Source: Ferdinandcohnia sp036962685
GTDB taxonomy: Bacteria; Bacillota; Bacilli; Bacillales; Bacillaceae_L
Assembly (NCBI RefSeq): GCF_036962685.1
Contig: NZ_JBALOP010000038.1
Location: 1-64,000, forward strand
Reading direction: 5' to 3'
DNA length: 64,000 nt
The position numbers and the translations under genes are program-made. Below, in pieces: positions 52,018 to 62,221 of this stretch (the stretch's first letter is position 1; each line of letters starts with the position of its first letter). The notes under the pieces were generated by a model that had not been told where the DNA came from, searched no databases, and saw nothing but the letters and a program-made list of their open reading frames with translations.

Positions 52018-52374
52018 ATGGTAATTAAAGATATTTCCTTTAACTCTTCTGTTTTTAAGAACGCTGATATTTCAAGTAGAAATAATGAATTGATAATTGA
52101 TCACATACAACCAAAAGAAAATAAACAACTAGAGAACAAAATACTAGTTTCAAAGGAAAGGCTTGAAGAGGTTGTGAATGTGATGAACGACTTTTTATCA
52201 CCAACCACTACTTCGTTAAAGTTTGAATTACATGAGGAATTACAAAAATATTATGTGAAGATTATTGACACAAATACAAATGAGGTTATTCGGGAAATTC
52301 CATCAAAGAAATTGCTGGATATCTATGCTTCAATGACAAATTATTTGGGGCTCTTTTTTGATAATAAAGCTTAA
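52018..52374 (+). CDS. flaG: Flagellar protein FlaG
   Basis: A 118-residue FlaG-family protein, linked to filament length. The conserved C-terminal part is clear: TTSLKFELHEELQKYYVKII, DTNTNEVIREIPSKKLLDIYA. I choose ATG 52018 since AAAGGGGAA lies 7 bases upstream. It lies 46 bases before fliS. Confidence 0.93.
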   Translation: MVIKDISFNSSVFKNADISSRNNELIIDHIQPKENKQLENKILVSKERLEEVVNVMNDFLSPTTTSLKFELHEELQKYYVKIIDTNTNEVIREIPSKKLLDIYASMTNYLGLFFDNKA

Positions 52375-52420
52375 AATTGATTTTCTAGTTTTCTTAGAGG
52401 TAAGAAGGAGTGGATGAAAA

Positions 52421-52819
52421 ATGGCTGTGAATAATCCCTATCAAGCGTATCAAAAGAATTCAGTATCAACCGCATCGCCAGGCGAGTTAACGTTAATGCT
52501 CTATAACGGTTGTCTTAAATTTATTTCAATGGCCAGAGTTGCGATGGAAGAAAATAATATTAGTGGAAAAAATACAAATTTAATCAAGGCACAAAATATT
52601 ATCCAAGAACTTATGGTTACATTGAATATGGATAATGAGATTTCAAAACAAATGATGGCAATGTATGATTATATTAAATCATGCCTAATTGAAGCTAACA
52701 TAAACAATGATCTGCAAATATTAGAAGAAGCAGAGGGATATGTGAAGGAATTTAGAGACACATGGAAGCAAGTTATTCAAGTGAACCGTCAAAAGCAATT
52801 TCAAGGTGGACAAGCCTAG
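52421..52819 (+). CDS. fliS: Flagellin export chaperone
   Basis: Keeps flagellin unfolded for export, and assists FliW-CsrA control. The 132-residue product has the family start NNPYQAYQKNSVSTASPGEL, TLMLYNGCLKFI, and the C-terminal FRDTWKQVIQVNRQKQF. AAGGAG lies before the ATG. Its stop codon overlaps the fliT start by one base. Confidence 0.97.
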   Translation: MAVNNPYQAYQKNSVSTASPGELTLMLYNGCLKFISMARVAMEENNISGKNTNLIKAQNIIQELMVTLNMDNEISKQMMAMYDYIKSCLIEANINNDLQILEEAEGYVKEFRDTWKQVIQVNRQKQFQGGQA

Positions 52820-53169
52820 TGAACGCACTTTTGTCACTATACCATATAACAAAGGAATTACTGGAGTTAGTGGAACAACCGATTTCGAAAGAGAATCGAG
52901 ATAGTATTATTGAAAAAATTACTTCTCTCTTAGACTTGAGGGACCGTACAATTAAAGAAATTTCTCCACCCTACACAGATGATGAAAACAAGGTAGGTAC
53001 CGAAATCGTCCGTATGAACAAAATCATTGATTCCAAATTAGCAGAAATTAAACTCGAGATCCAGACGGATTTAGCCCAATTGAAAAAGAGTAAAGCTACT
53101 TCAAAAAAGTATGCTAACCCCTATCAAGTCGGGTCGGCAGATGGAATGTTTTTTGATAAAAGAAAATAG
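52819..53169 (+). CDS. fliT: Flagellar export chaperone FliT
   Basis: Small helical chaperone, probably for FliD. The 116-residue product begins NALLSLYHITKELLELVE. I choose GTG 52819, overlapping the fliS stop codon (TAGTG), with AAGGTGG 9 bases upstream; the longer open frame inside fliS has no ribosome site. Sequence similarity in the family is weak, so the position after fliS carries weight. A terminator follows. Confidence 0.85.
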   Translation: MNALLSLYHITKELLELVEQPISKENRDSIIEKITSLLDLRDRTIKEISPPYTDDENKVGTEIVRMNKIIDSKLAEIKLEIQTDLAQLKKSKATSKKYANPYQVGSADGMFFDKRK

Positions 53170-53176
53170 CGTTGAT

Positions 53177-53210
53177 ACCGAGTAGTGCAAATGCTACTCG
53201 GTTTATTTTA
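53177..53210 (+). terminator. Terminator of fliS-fliT
   Basis: ACCGAGTAG with CTACTCGGT, a perfect 9-bp stem with an 8-nt loop, followed by TTTATTTTA. Confidence 0.82.
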
Positions 53211-53316
53211 TTAGATTTTTCTGTAAAATAAGGATAAATTGACTATAAATAGTAAAATAGACCTTTTCAAAAGAGTAGTATAATAGTATGATAGTAGGTA
53301 ATGAATAACAAAAAAC

Positions 53317-53406
53317 CAAAGTGAAAAAGGCAAACTATGGGAAATCATAGGACGCAAAGCCAAGGGCCTTACCCACAATAAGTGGATGGTAGCCGGTTGC
53401 CACAAG
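53317..53406 (+). promoter_or_regulatory. c-di-GMP-I (GEMM) riboswitch
   Basis: The conserved elements of the class are present in order: AGGCAAAC, a stem CTATGGgaaaTCATAG, the signature GACGCAAAGCC, GGGCC, a second stem CCCAC...GTGG, and GGTAGCCGGTTGCC. It sits about 80 bases before a giant adhesin gene and is followed by a hairpin with T-run (53429-53456). Segment 53402-53415 can also pair with 53425-53437, a structure that excludes the terminator, so control by transcription ending is likely. Whether ligand turns the gene on or off cannot be settled by eye. Confidence 0.9.
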
Positions 53407-53428
53407 GACTCATAGTCTATCTACCTAT

Positions 53429-53456
53429 GAACCTTGTATGAGGTTCTTTTTCTTTT
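53429..53456 (+). terminator. Riboswitch-controlled terminator hairpin
   Basis: GAACCT-TGTATG-AGGTTC followed by TTTTTCTTTT. Part of it (CCTTGT) can instead pair with ACAAGG at the riboswitch 3' edge. Confidence 0.68.
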
Positions 53457-53485
53457 GGCTTTTTTTAGAAAGGTAGGACTAAAGA

Positions 53486-56400
53486 ATGAAGAAAATTTTA
53501 AAAAGAAATGTTACTTTTTTCGCGTTGCTTTTAATGGTTGTTCAATTGTTCTTCCCATTTGGCAATGCACTTGCAAGTGGTAGTATGCTGCCACCAAGCG
53601 ATATTTCATATCAGGAGGTAACTCCAGATGATATTAAACTCAGTTGGAATTCTGTATATGGCGCAACAGGATACAATATCTACGAAATTACTGAGGGTCG
53701 ACTCGTTTTACAAGAGAAGGTAAATTCTAATAGCTTTTTAATAAATAATCTTCCTGAGGGTACTTATACCTATGTCATATCGACATTAACTTCGGAAGGT
53801 GAGTCTGGACCAAGTGCTCCTATCAGTTTTACTGTTACATATCCAGAGATGGTCACCCCATCCAATCTATCTTACAGGATTAGTAATGGAAACAATGTAG
53901 TTCTATCCTGGGATACAGTTAAATATGCGGAAGTCTATAATCTCTATCAGGTTTCCGAGGATGGACAGCTTACGTTACTAGCTTCTCCAACGAAGAAGGA
54001 TTACACAATTACAAATTTGGCTGAAGGAAATTATCAATATGCTGTTTCCGCAGTTAACACATTATATGGAGATTCACCTACTTCAGCACCTATCATAGCT
54101 GAGGTGGTTCATCCAATGATGGTAACACCAAGCAACTTCAAATACTCAATTTCAAATGGGAATGACGTTACCTTTAGTTGGGGGTCGGTCCCTTTTACAA
54201 CAGAATATAGACTTTATAAAATTACCGAAAATGGCAAAGAGCTTGTTGGAACAACAACTAATACGTCTATTAGACTGTCAAATGTTTCAGCAGGAAGCTA
54301 TAAGTATGAAGTTCAGGCATTCAGTGACCGCTTTGGCGAATCCGTCGGTGGAGAAGGATTAACTGTCGTTTTGGATGAAATCACGATGGAGGCACCGGCC
54401 AATTTTTCATATCAATTATTAAATCTTAATGATATAAGGCTAACTTGGAATAGTGTTCCAAATGCCAAAGAATATAAAATCTATCAAATCATTGATGGTG
54501 AAAAACTATTAAAAAGTACAGTCTCAAATACTTCCATCACATACTCAAAGGCGGAAGCCGGGGATTATGAATTTGAAATTCATTCATACAATGATCGTTT
54601 TGGAGAATCAGTACAGGGTGCAAGAGTTTCATTAACGATTGATCACGTTGAAATGCAGTCACCAGGCAAAGTAACCTCCTATGTTAAAAATGGTAACGAT
54701 GTTGTGGTGGAATGGGAACCAACTTCAAATACAACCAATTATTATGTTTACCAAGTGAAAGATGACGGGTCTAAGGTAAGAGTAAAGACAGTAACAAGTC
54801 CTTCGACAATCACTACTATTACAAATATGGCAGAGGGCAATTACAAATATGTAGTCCATTCCTATTCATCTCGATTTGGCGAGTCATTAGAGGGAACTGA
54901 AACAATCATTTCAGTTATTCACCCTGAAATGTCTGCACCTACTAATGTTACGAAGACAATTAAGAGTGAGACATCATTTAGTCTAGAATGGGATGCAGTG
55001 GAATATGCAACAACCTATAAGATTTATCAGATTGAAAATGAAGAAAAAGTTCTCAAGGCAACTACGAGTAGTACGAATAGAACCTTCTCGAATATGGCTG
55101 CTGGGGAATACGCTTATGAGATTTACTCTGTTTCTTCCAAATTTGGTGAATCTAAAATAGGTGCTCAAATAATTGTTACAGTAGAGGGACTGACAATTAA
55201 AGCACCAACAGATCCCAAGTTTGAAATCAGAAATGGAAACGATATTTTTCTTTCATGGACGGTTGCAGAGAACGCAACAAATTACAATGTATATCAGGTT
55301 ATCGATGGAGAAAAGGTCTTTTTAAAAAATACAAGTTCAAAAACATTAACTATATCGAACCAACATGAAGGTGACTATCATTTCGTTGTTCATTCAAACT
55401 CTACGATTCATGGCGAATCGAAGTTTGGGGCCGAGATTTTAGTAAACTTAGTGCATCCAGAAATGGAGAAGCCGGCAAGTCTTAGCTATGTGTTGTCAAA
55501 TGGAAATGATATTAAACTTTCGTGGGAAAAGGCAGATTATGCTGATTCTTATAATGTTTATGAGGTAATAGGTGTCAAAAAGGAACTCGTTAAAAAAGAT
55601 ATTACTTCAAATGTATATCAAATAAGTAATGTCAATGAAGGAAACCACATATATTTCGTTCAATCCGTAAGTAAACGTTTTGGGGAATCAGTAGAGGGAA
55701 GCATTGTTTCTTTAGATGTTCTATATCCAACAATGCAAGCACCGGAAAATCTAACAAAAACTATTTCGAATGGTAATGACATTCAATTAAAGTGGACGGC
55801 ATCAGATTATACCAAGAACTACAATGTGTATCAAATTATTGATGGTGAAAAAGTATTACAAAGAACCGTAACTGGAACTAGTGTAAATTTTACAAATCAA
55901 CCAGAAGGTGACTACGAATACGAGGTTCACTCATTTAGTGACCGTTTTGGAGAATCTCCAGAAAGTAGTGCGGTTTCGGTTACATTGGTTCATCCCATTA
56001 TGCAGAAGCCTGAAAATGTGACAAATAGCATTTCAAATGGAAATGACATTGTTCTTAGGTGGGAAAAGGTAGAATATGCAAAAGAATACAATGTGTATCA
56101 GATTATAGATGGTGAAAAGGTATTCCAACGAAAAACTACAGGTACATCAACAATGTTCAGAGGTATGCCTGAGGGTGATTATGAATATGTTGTGCATTCT
56201 TATAGTGACCGTTTTGGAGAGTCTCCTGAAAGTACGTCGACAGAGTTAACACTGATCTGGCCAGAGGTACAGCCTACTCAACTAGTTGGAGTAATTAATG
56301 ATATAAATAATATTACTTTGACCTGGTCAGCTGCTGATTGGGCAAATAAATACCGAGTGTATCAAATAACAAATGATAGTCGCAAACAGATATATGATGG

Positions 56401-58654
56401 TACAGCAAGAAGCTTAAAAGTTCATAATTTAACCGAAGATACACATTCCTTTGAAGTAATTGGGTATCACACTACTTTCGGTGAATCAGTGCCATCAAAC
56501 CAGATTACAGAAAATATTATCTATCCAATCATGGAGCCACCAGTAGCAAACTTGAACTTAACAAGTGACACAAGTGCAAGAATTACCTGGGATTTCGTAA
56601 CCTATGCAAATGGTTATAACATCTATGAGATTATTGATGGCGAGCAAGTTTTGATCGCTGAAAAGGTTAATAATTTGTCTTATACACTTAATAATCTTTC
56701 ATATGCAAACCATGAATATATTGTTACTTCTGTTAGTAATTCATTTGGAGAATCAGTACCTTCAAATATTGTACTTGCTAAATTAATTATCGATGAGGAA
56801 GCACCTGTTACATCAATTAATGCACCGACCAACTGGGTTAATGAGAGTGTGGATGTTAGATTAACTGCTACCGATAATGAGGTAGGGGTTGAAAAGACAT
56901 TCTATTCTCTAAATGATGGAGTATTCGTTGAAGGAACTTCTTTCTCTATAAAAGAGGAAGGTATTCACAAGGTTTCCTATTATTCTGTTGATAATGTCGG
57001 TAATACTGAAGAAGTAAAAACAGTTGAAGTGAAAATTGACAAGACAAAACCAACTACAATATCAAATGTTGAAGATGTATGGAACAATAAGGAGTTCCAA
57101 GTAGAATTAACAGCTTCCGACAACTTAAGTGGAATTGCAAAAACCTTTTATTCCTATGACGGTCTTATTTTTGTAGAAGGTAAAAATTTTACTGTTAAAG
57201 AGGAAGCGGTAAATCATATTTTCTTCTATAGTATTGACCAGGCAGGGAATAAAGAAGAAATCCAAACAATTGAAGTGAAAGTGGATAAAACAGCGCCGGT
57301 TACAACTTCTGATGTTGTAGAAGCTTGGGACAACAAAGATATTCAGGTTGAATTAACTGCAACTGACAGCTTAAGTGGCGTAGCTCAGACTTTCTATTCA
57401 GTAAATGGATCTGAGTATGTAGAAGGTACAAATTTTACTCTTAGTGAAGAGGGTATTACTGAGGTATCTTACTACAGTGTTGATGTNNNNNNNNNNNNNN
57501 NNNNNNNNNNNNNNNNNNNNNNNNNNNNNNNNNNNNNNNNNNNNNNNNNNNNNNNNNNNNNNNNNNNTTAACTGCAACTGACAGCATAAGCGGAGTAGCA
57601 CAAACTTACTTTGCTGTGAATGGCTCAGATTTCGTTGAAGGCACAAGCTTTACTGTAAGTGAAGAAGGAATCACCGAGGTTTCCTACTACAGTGTTGACG
57701 TTGCAGGAAATGTGGAAGAAATCCATACAGTACTAGTTAAAATCGACAAAANNNNNNNNNNNNNNNNNNNNNNNNNNNNNNNNNNNNNNNNNNNNNNNNN
57801 NNNNNNNNNNNNNNNNNNNNNNNNNNNNNNNNNNNNNNNNNNNNNNNNNNNNNNNNNNNNNNNNNNNATCACCAGTGACAACATCAAATGTAACAGATGT
57901 ATGGAACAACAAGGAATTCCAGGTTGATTTAACAACGACTGACAACCTAAGCGGCGTAGCTCAAACATTCTATTCCGTAAACGGCTCTGAGTTTGTAGAA
58001 GGTATAAACTTTACTGTAAGTGAAGAAGGAATAACCGAAGTAACTTACTACAGTGTAGACGTTGCCGGGAACAAAGAAGATGTTCAAACAGTACAAGTAA
58101 AAATCGACAAAACAGCACCAACCATCGAACTAGATGTAGCTGATGAATATGCGTTAGGAACGGATTTAAAATTAACTTATATCGCAGCTGATAATCACTC
58201 CGGGATTGCACATGAACAAATGACTGTTAATGGCCAAATTGTTCAAAATGGTGGAAATGTGTCGTTCGATAAACCGGGTCAATATGTAATTGAAATTGAA
58301 GCAACAGATCACGCAGGATGGACAACAAAGGTTACAAAAACGATCCTTGTTTATATTCCAGCAACTGTTGAAGTATTGCCTAAGGTTATGAATGGAAATA
58401 AAGGTGCTTTCACAGTACAAGTATCGTTACCAATGGGCTATAGCCCTAAAGACTTTGATTTAGATGAAGTGACTCTTAATGGGGTTTCGGCTCTAACATC
58501 AAACAAAGGCTATTACCAACAAGCTAAAAAAGGCCAGTTCAAGTTTGAACGTCAAGACTTCTTCTGGGTTCGTGGTCAAATGACAATGAACTTTGAAGGA
58601 AAACTTGGTGACTTCGTAGTAAAAGGACAGGCTGATGTGAAAGTAATCAAATAA
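53486..58654 (+). CDS. Giant secreted adhesin: 12 FN3-type repeats plus Ig-like repeats (contains two assembly gaps)
   Basis: A single gene of roughly 1,700 codons, broken on paper by two runs of unknown bases. Residues 1-31 are a signal peptide ending ALASG. Twelve fibronectin-type repeats of about 90 residues follow (to about residue 1095), most with the phrase RFGES near the end and NGNDI..SW near the start. Then at least five Ig-like repeats of about 80 residues (YSVNGSEFVEGTNFT, EEGITEVSYYSVD, AGNKEE) and a C-terminal domain of about 180 residues. No LPxTG, SLH or choline-binding anchor is seen, so attachment is unknown. The frame shifts by one across the first gap and returns after the second, as wrong gap lengths would cause. 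A c-di-GMP riboswitch upstream suggests a role in surface attachment or biofilm. Confidence 0.85.
57487..57567. other. Assembly gap (81 unknown bases) in the adhesin repeats
   Basis: A run of N between near-identical Ig-like repeats. Reading frame before (codons at position 2 modulo 3) and after (1 modulo 3) disagree, so the stated length is not exact. Confidence 0.99.
57752..57867. other. Assembly gap (116 unknown bases) in the adhesin repeats
   Basis: A second run of N inside the Ig-like repeats; the frame returns to the original one after it. Repeat number here is uncertain. Confidence 0.99.
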
Positions 58655-58661
58655 TTTTAGA

Positions 58662-58702
58662 GGGGCATCTAATGTAGCTTTGCTACAGTGGGTGCCCTTT
58701 TT
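58662..58702 (+). terminator. Terminator of the adhesin gene
   Basis: GGGGCATCTAATGTAGC with GCTACAGTGGGTGCCC, an imperfect long stem followed by five T. Confidence 0.8.
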
Positions 58703-58710
58703 CGATATTA

Positions 58711-59181
58711 TTATGTTTTTCTATTCAATTTAAAATACCAGCTATAAAATACCCATAATACATATAAGGTAGCGTAAATGGATAGCCAGGAAACATACCA
58801 GTCCCAATGTAGATAACGAATAAGGTCCGTGTATTTTTCAAATAGGACCTCCGATATGGTTAGTACTGTACAGAATCCACTTATATAGATAAACTTCCTC
58901 CAAAGCGTTTTTGTTCGTGGGTAATGGATACAAAAGAAAACACCGATAATAGGATAAACTAAGAATTCGAATAAAAAGCTTGTCCCATTGACGTCGGGGA
59001 GTTCTCTAACAGGGTATTCAAGTAAATGATATTCGACTGGGATTAGCCCAAGAGACCAAGTGATAAACTGTTGAAACAAAAAGGCGATACTCGCTTCTCT
59101 CCATTTACTCTTTGGGATATAAGCAAGTGACATGAAGGTACATGCGTAAATGATGTATAAAATCATATGATCCATCTTCAT
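58711..59181 (-). CDS. CBO0543-family membrane protein, copy 1
   Basis: A 156-residue protein with about five hydrophobic segments and the phrase WREASIAFLFQQFITWSLGL, followed by LLEYPVRELPDVNGTSFLFEFLVYP, split here as YPVRELP and FLFEFLVYP, typical of the CBO0543 group known from Bacilli and Clostridia. Function unknown. Its start overlaps the end of the neighbour at 59178 by four bases (ATGA), so the two are co-translated paralogues. Confidence 0.8.
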   Translation of the reverse strand: MKMDHMILYIIYACTFMSLAYIPKSKWREASIAFLFQQFITWSLGLIPVEYHLLEYPVRELPDVNGTSFLFEFLVYPIIGVFFCIHYPRTKTLWRKFIYISGFCTVLTISEVLFEKYTDLIRYLHWDWYVSWLSIYATLYVLWVFYSWYFKLNRKT

Positions 59182-59675
59182 GGGTATCCAACCTTACCTG
59201 AGATTGGCTGCTCAATCACCCATAACACATAACGACGGCACAGCCATAGCTCAATTAAAAAATTAAAGAAACTTCTTATCATACTTTCCGGATTAACGGA
59301 CATAATATTGGTAAATAATGACAATGTAAACATAGTCAAGAGAATGATACCAACCCAGAGCAAATAGTGAGTCAAACGTCTTTTATAAGGGGCATTTCTG
59401 GGGAAGCTCATTTGAAAAAAAACGGCGATGCTAGGAAAAACTAAAAATTCCATTGTAAAACTGACCTTGGTTGCATGTTTAAAAAATCGTACTGGAGATT
59501 CAAGTAAACCTGCATAAGTAAGCGCAATGCTAAAGACCCAGGTCAACATCTGAAAAAACAAAAAGGCAGCAATCGCTTCTCGTAGTCGGCTTTTAGGAAC
59601 ACCTTTCCAAAGTACAACTGGTAATACAATCCATAATAAAATAAGTACATAAAAGTCGAAATTCATATCTATCAC
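59178..59675 (-). CDS. CBO0543-family membrane protein, copy 2
   Basis: A 165-residue paralogue of the previous entry, upstream of it in the same operon: LREAIAAFLFFQMLTWVFSI, LLESPVRFF, FTMEFLVFPSIAVFFQMSFP. About five hydrophobic segments, no signal peptide, no known activity. AAAGGG lies before the ATG. Tandem pairs of this family are usual in Bacillaceae; a role in sporulation or envelope stress is only a guess. Confidence 0.8.
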   Translation of the reverse strand: MIDMNFDFYVLILLWIVLPVVLWKGVPKSRLREAIAAFLFFQMLTWVFSIALTYAGLLESPVRFFKHATKVSFTMEFLVFPSIAVFFQMSFPRNAPYKRRLTHYLLWVGIILLTMFTLSLFTNIMSVNPESMIRSFFNFLIELWLCRRYVLWVIEQPISGKVGYP

Positions 59676-60209
59676 CCTTTAAATTAATATGTGAGGCGAT
59701 GTGAAAGTCTATCCGTTATCTTGTATTTTTATTAGTTTATATAATTTCCAATTTTACACAATAATCCATAACCATTTTGGATATACTACTACTGAAGAAT
59801 TCTTCGAGTAATCTCATCTTAGAAACCACACAAGAACCATTCATAACTCGCCTTAGACATGCATATATTTTTAAACCTACACATATTGTTTACAAATTTA
59901 CATGAATAGCAAAAAAGAAGGGCAACTGGGATAATTATGTCCATTTTGGTGCGACGATGAACCTGTCCCTGTGTCCCAATGGTCAAGCACCTGGGACAAT
60001 GAACCTGTCCCCATGACCCACACAATATGTTAATAAATTCACATTTTCTTCATATTTTCTTTACGAAAAAGCAGGAATTGGGGAGGTGTCTGTAGAAATA
60101 GTACCTATAACCTTAATTTAAAAGAGGTTATATTGTTACACAGGTTGGTTACTCTAAAAAGGGTCTGGGCTGTGTCCAATGCATTAGAGTTAAAAGGAGG
60201 AGTTCATGT
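59676..60209. other. Intergenic region before hpf
   Basis: No gene is convincing in these 534 A/T-rich bases; the open frames lack ribosome sites and family features. The only structure seen is the double palindromic repeat at 59951-60020. The hpf ribosome site AAAGGAGGAG is at the right end; its promoter was not identified by eye. Confidence 0.6.
59951..60020. repeat. Dispersed GGGACAG/CTGTCCC palindromic repeat, copy 4 (double)
   Basis: GATGAACCTGTCCCTGTGTCC and, 40 bases on, GGGACAATGAACCTGTCCCC: two half-copies of the repeat seen at 19361 and 20544, in tandem. Confidence 0.6.
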
Positions 60210-60767
60210 ATGAATTACAACGTTCGTGGTGAAAACATTGAGGTAACTCCAGCATTGCGAGAGTATGTTGAGAAGAAACTAGGAAAGCTTGAACGCTATT
60301 TTGACAGCACTCCAGATGCAAACGTAAATGTTAACTTAAAAGTGAATAATGCAAAGGATCATAAAATAGAAGTGACGATTCCGATGCCACAGCTTTTGCT
60401 TCGTGCAGAGGAATCTCATGAAGATATGTACGCGGCAATCGACATTGTGACGGATAAGCTTGAGCGTCAAATCCGTAAGCATAAGACAAAAGTCAACCGT
60501 AAGCTTCGTGAAAAAGGGTCTACCAAGACAATGTTTGTTAATGGTGGAACTGGAACAGCAACGGCGGTTCAAGAAGCAGAGGATGAGGATTACGAATTAG
60601 TTCGTACGAAGCGCTTTGATTTGAAACCGATGGACAGTGAAGAGGCGATTCTGCAAATGAATATGCTTGGTCACAACTTCTTCGTTTTCACAAACGCAGA
60701 GACAAATACTACAAATGTCGTGTACCGCCGTAAGGATGGGAAATACGGCATTATTGAACCTAGCTAA
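60210..60767 (+). CDS. hpf: Ribosome hibernation promoting factor, long form
   Basis: Dimerises 70S ribosomes into inactive 100S particles in stationary phase. The 185-residue product has the N-terminal ribosome-binding domain (NVRGENIEVTPALREYVEKK, LGKLERYF) and the C-terminal dimerisation domain (VRTKRFDLKPMDSEEAILQM, HNFFVFTNAETNTTNVVYRR, KYGIIEP), the mark of the long form. It lies upstream of secA as in B. subtilis, with a GGDEF gene inserted between. AAAGGAGGAG precedes the ATG. Confidence 0.97.
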   Translation: MNYNVRGENIEVTPALREYVEKKLGKLERYFDSTPDANVNVNLKVNNAKDHKIEVTIPMPQLLLRAEESHEDMYAAIDIVTDKLERQIRKHKTKVNRKLREKGSTKTMFVNGGTGTATAVQEAEDEDYELVRTKRFDLKPMDSEEAILQMNMLGHNFFVFTNAETNTTNVVYRRKDGKYGIIEPS

Positions 60768-60779
60768 ATAACAATTTAT

Positions 60780-60817
60780 AAAGAGTGCAGTCTAATCCAT
60801 TAGGCTGCCTCTTTTTT
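60780..60817 (+). terminator. Terminator of hpf
   Basis: AAGAG-GCAG...CTGC-CTCTT hairpin (AAGAGTGCAGTCT with AGGCTGCCTCTT) followed by a T-run. Confidence 0.78.
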
Positions 60818-60924
60818 GAGAAAAATAGGGGAAATCCCCCATAGCCAAAATACTTCACATCGTAGATAATACAAATGCGGGGAAACTCGCAATTTACCGA
60901 TTTTTCAATAAAGCAGGGATATCT

Positions 60925-61992
60925 ATGATTACTATTCTACAACCAACCCTTTCAAATATTGCGATTATTTTGTTCATGTATTTATGCATCAGCAACCTGG
61001 TGACGAATCGAAAATCGATTAACAAGTATCTATTTTCAACGAGCGTTCTCATCTTCACCTCTGCCTGCGTGGTATTTCTATTTTATTTGCCGATCCGCTA
61101 CGATGGCTACCAGTTTGATCTTCGCCTTGTTCCTCTGGTGATCTTCACTCTTTTGTTGGGGTGGAAGCATGCGATTCCTACGCTTGTTATTGCGGTTAGC
61201 TGGAGGCTCGGCATGGGTGGAGTGGGGGCTATGCCCGGCGTGGTGTTCGGCATGATTCTCCCTGTTTTACTGGCTCTTCTTTTTCATAAAAAGGATCGAG
61301 CGATGCCAAGCCCAATTTCGTTAGTTTCTTTAATGACGGCTTGCTGGCTTGTTTCAGACTTGCCGATTCTTTTTCTTGTGCCGAATGGTGCGGAAGTATT
61401 CAGTGAAATCTATCTTGTACGGATTTTGGCACTCCAGTTATCCGCGTTTATTCTGTATTTTTTCATTAATCAGTTGGATAGAGAAGTGGTGTTAAAACGA
61501 AAACTGCGGTTTTATGCGGAACGTGACCCTCTGACTGGGCTTTATAATATGCGTTATTTTGAAAGTCGTATCAAAAAAGGGACAAGCTCTCATCAGAAGT
61601 ATATCGTGATGATTGATGTTGATCATTTTAAAAAAATCAATGATACATTCGGTCACCTTAATGGTGATTCGGTTTTAATAAATGTAGCGACCACATTACT
61701 GAAACTTGTTCCGTCAGATCTTTCCCTACTCGGACGCTATGGTGGTGAGGAGTTTATTTTATATTTAGAGGTGGATTCGAAGGAACAGTTGATGAAAATT
61801 GTTTCTGGGATTCGTAGCGGGATTGAAAGAACACCGTTTTATGTGGAGAACCAGAAGCTTCAGGTAACGGTATCGATTGGGGTTTCCGAACTCACAGACC
61901 CGTCAAAACTATACCAAGCCATCGAAAAAGCGGACAACTCCTTGTATGCATCAAAGCAAAATGGCAGGAATCAAATTAGTTATGCGATGTAA
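60925..61992 (+). CDS. Membrane diguanylate cyclase (5TM-5TMR-like sensor plus GGDEF)
   Basis: Predicted to make c-di-GMP. The 355-residue protein has five to six hydrophobic segments in residues 1-180, resembling the 5TM-5TMR_LYT sensor (DLRLVPLVIFTLLLGWKHAI), then a GGDEF domain (about 190-353) with ERDPLTGLYNMRYFE, VMIDVDHFKKINDTFGH, the active-site RYGGEEF and VSIGVSEL. The RxxD inhibitory site normally five residues before GGEEF is not present (SDLS instead), so product inhibition through it is unlikely. Its position between hpf and secA is not that of B. subtilis. It lies 7 kb from the c-di-GMP riboswitch. Confidence 0.92.
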   Translation: MITILQPTLSNIAIILFMYLCISNLVTNRKSINKYLFSTSVLIFTSACVVFLFYLPIRYDGYQFDLRLVPLVIFTLLLGWKHAIPTLVIAVSWRLGMGGVGAMPGVVFGMILPVLLALLFHKKDRAMPSPISLVSLMTACWLVSDLPILFLVPNGAEVFSEIYLVRILALQLSAFILYFFINQLDREVVLKRKLRFYAERDPLTGLYNMRYFESRIKKGTSSHQKYIVMIDVDHFKKINDTFGHLNGDSVLINVATTLLKLVPSDLSLLGRYGGEEFILYLEVDSKEQLMKIVSGIRSGIERTPFYVENQKLQVTVSIGVSELTDPSKLYQAIEKADNSLYASKQNGRNQISYAM

Positions 61993-62221
61993 GTATCCTG
62001 CGGGGTACTTTTTTTGTTGTCTAGCTTCAGCTACTCAAGAGCATTAATCGACAGTCTGGCGCCTAGCATTTTTTGCTTTGTCGAATCCCCTCACATCAAG
62101 AAACCCGATAATATTTTACCCTTGTCCTTTTTAGTGGTAAAATAGAAGATATTTCGTTTTTGTTTTTAAAAAATCATTCAGCTTACAGCTGGTGTGAATT
62201 TACGATAGAGGAGCGTACATA

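Noticed and set aside
53211..53405. Minus-strand open frame over the riboswitch
   Set aside because: It overlaps the fully conserved c-di-GMP-I motif and terminators and has no family features.
59819..60025. Minus-strand frame before hpf as a small gene
   Set aside because: It consists largely of the dispersed GGGACAG repeat, with no ribosome site.
62020..62075. GTCTAGCTTCAG...GGCGCCTAGC stretch before secA as a regulatory RNA
   Set aside because: It resembles a common intergenic repeat of Bacillaceae, but only one partial copy is visible here, so neither reading can be supported.
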